DNA of 6,092 bases from Oscillospiraceae bacterium (GTDB lineage Bacteria; Bacillota; Clostridia; Oscillospirales; Acutalibacteraceae), in the NCBI GenBank assembly GCA_029013165.1, contig JAQXMV010000076.1, positions 1 to 6,092 of the forward strand. The letters run 5' to 3'. Below the pieces are notes generated by a model that was given only the letters and a program-made list of their open reading frames with translations, was not told where the DNA came from and did no database searches. Both the position numbers and the translations under genes were made by a program. Every line of letters starts with the position of its first letter. Positions within the stretch are counted from its first letter, which is position 1. Shown piece after piece: positions 5,941 through 6,092 of this stretch.

Positions 5941-5999
5941 TTGCTGCGCAAGATGATACAATTCTTGCGATTTATGAAATATTTTTCACCTTGCAGCAA
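5941..5999. repeat. Potential three-way-junction palindromic element
   Basis: TTGCTGC (5941-5947) pairs with GCAGCAA (5993-5999) as a closing stem. Inside it sit two separate hairpins: GCAAGA (5948-5953) with TCTTGC (5963-5968) around a 9-base loop, and TGAAA (5975-5979) with TTTCA (5984-5988) around TATT. The two ends plus two inner arms give a compact cloverleaf-like fold on either strand. It lacks tRNA landmarks. It directly precedes the hairpin array, so both may be parts of one interspersed repeat. Confidence 0.45.
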
Positions 6000-6023
6000 A
6001 ATGGAAATAAAACAAATCCCTCC

Positions 6024-6092
6024 TACGCCGCAGCGTATTTCATAGCGATAGCTATTTCATAACGCGAAGCGTTATTTCACAAATCCCGCAAG
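6024..6092. repeat. Tandem short-hairpin repeat array, cut by the window end
   Basis: Three small hairpins follow one another with TTTC or TTC spacers: TACGC-CGCA-GCGTA (6024-6037), ATAGC-GATA-GCTAT (6042-6055) and ATAACGC-GAA-GCGTTAT (6059-6075). Stem sequences differ while spacers are kept. A fourth left arm, AAATCCC (6081-6087) followed by GCAAG, reaches the edge and would be completed by a GGGATTT-like arm outside. ACAAATCCC also occurs at 6012-6020, before the first hairpin. The pattern resembles the multi-hairpin intergenic repeats scattered in some gut Clostridia genomes. It is not a CRISPR array, since the units are ~17-18 bases with no unique spacers. Confidence 0.6.

Noticed and set aside
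5941..5999. tRNA-like cloverleaf
   Set aside because: It is too short, lacks the anticodon arm layout, the conserved T-loop TTCRA and D-loop GG, and a CCA-compatible acceptor stem.
6024..6092. CRISPR array
   Set aside because: The units are short hairpins with different stems and 3-4 base linkers; there are no identical 24-37 base repeats with unique spacers.

Overview
The window looks like chromosomal DNA of a gut-type Clostridia bacterium, probably Oscillospirales/Ruminococcaceae-like. The evidence is strong AGGAGG-type ribosome sites, AT-rich sigma-A promoters with extended -10 boxes in front of fairly GC-rich genes, a TTG start, a BspA-type leucine-rich-repeat protein with Fn3 domains, and a secreted LCAT-like hydrolase. 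The taxonomic call is inference from style, not from a marker gene comparison.

Layout. Left half, minus strand: two separately transcribed genes for exported proteins. The first (1486-3171) is a 561-residue secreted alpha/beta hydrolase resembling the LCAT family. Its lipase box carries Cys instead of Ser (GHCLGG), and it ends in a hydrophobic helix. It has a good promoter at 3216-3244 and a clear intrinsic terminator at 1397-1438. The second (146-1324) is a small exported protein with BspA-like LRRs and two Fn3-like domains. It has its own promoter-like sequence just after that terminator. Both proteins are built for the cell surface or exterior.

Middle: a 401-bp divergent intergenic region (3172-3572). 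It holds the hydrolase promoter, a stretch of nested inverted repeats with no gene (3302-3427), and an excellent extended -10 promoter (3513-3541) that fires rightward.

Right half, plus strand: a two-gene operon of mnmE (tRNA wobble-uridine modification GTPase) and, 13 bp later, a FabG-like short-chain dehydrogenase with a TTG start. The dehydrogenase resembles the YmfI-type reductase that finishes the 5-aminopentanol modification of elongation factor P. If so, the operon is a translation-quality unit: one gene tunes tRNA and the other tunes EF-P. A short ORF with a good ribosome site follows (5731-5931). Its first ~25 residues look like the beginning of a AAA-family ATPase, but the frame then runs straight into a strong intrinsic terminator (5827-5870), so it is probably a gene remnant.

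Far right: no gene in 5932-6092, but dense secondary structure. There is a potential three-way junction (5941-5999), then a tandem series of short hairpins separated by TTTC/TTC spacers (6024-6092) that runs off the window edge. This looks like an interspersed palindromic repeat element. No tRNA, rRNA, CRISPR array, complete IS element or defence system was found. Apart from the Cys lipase box and the right-end repeats, the window is mostly ordinary.
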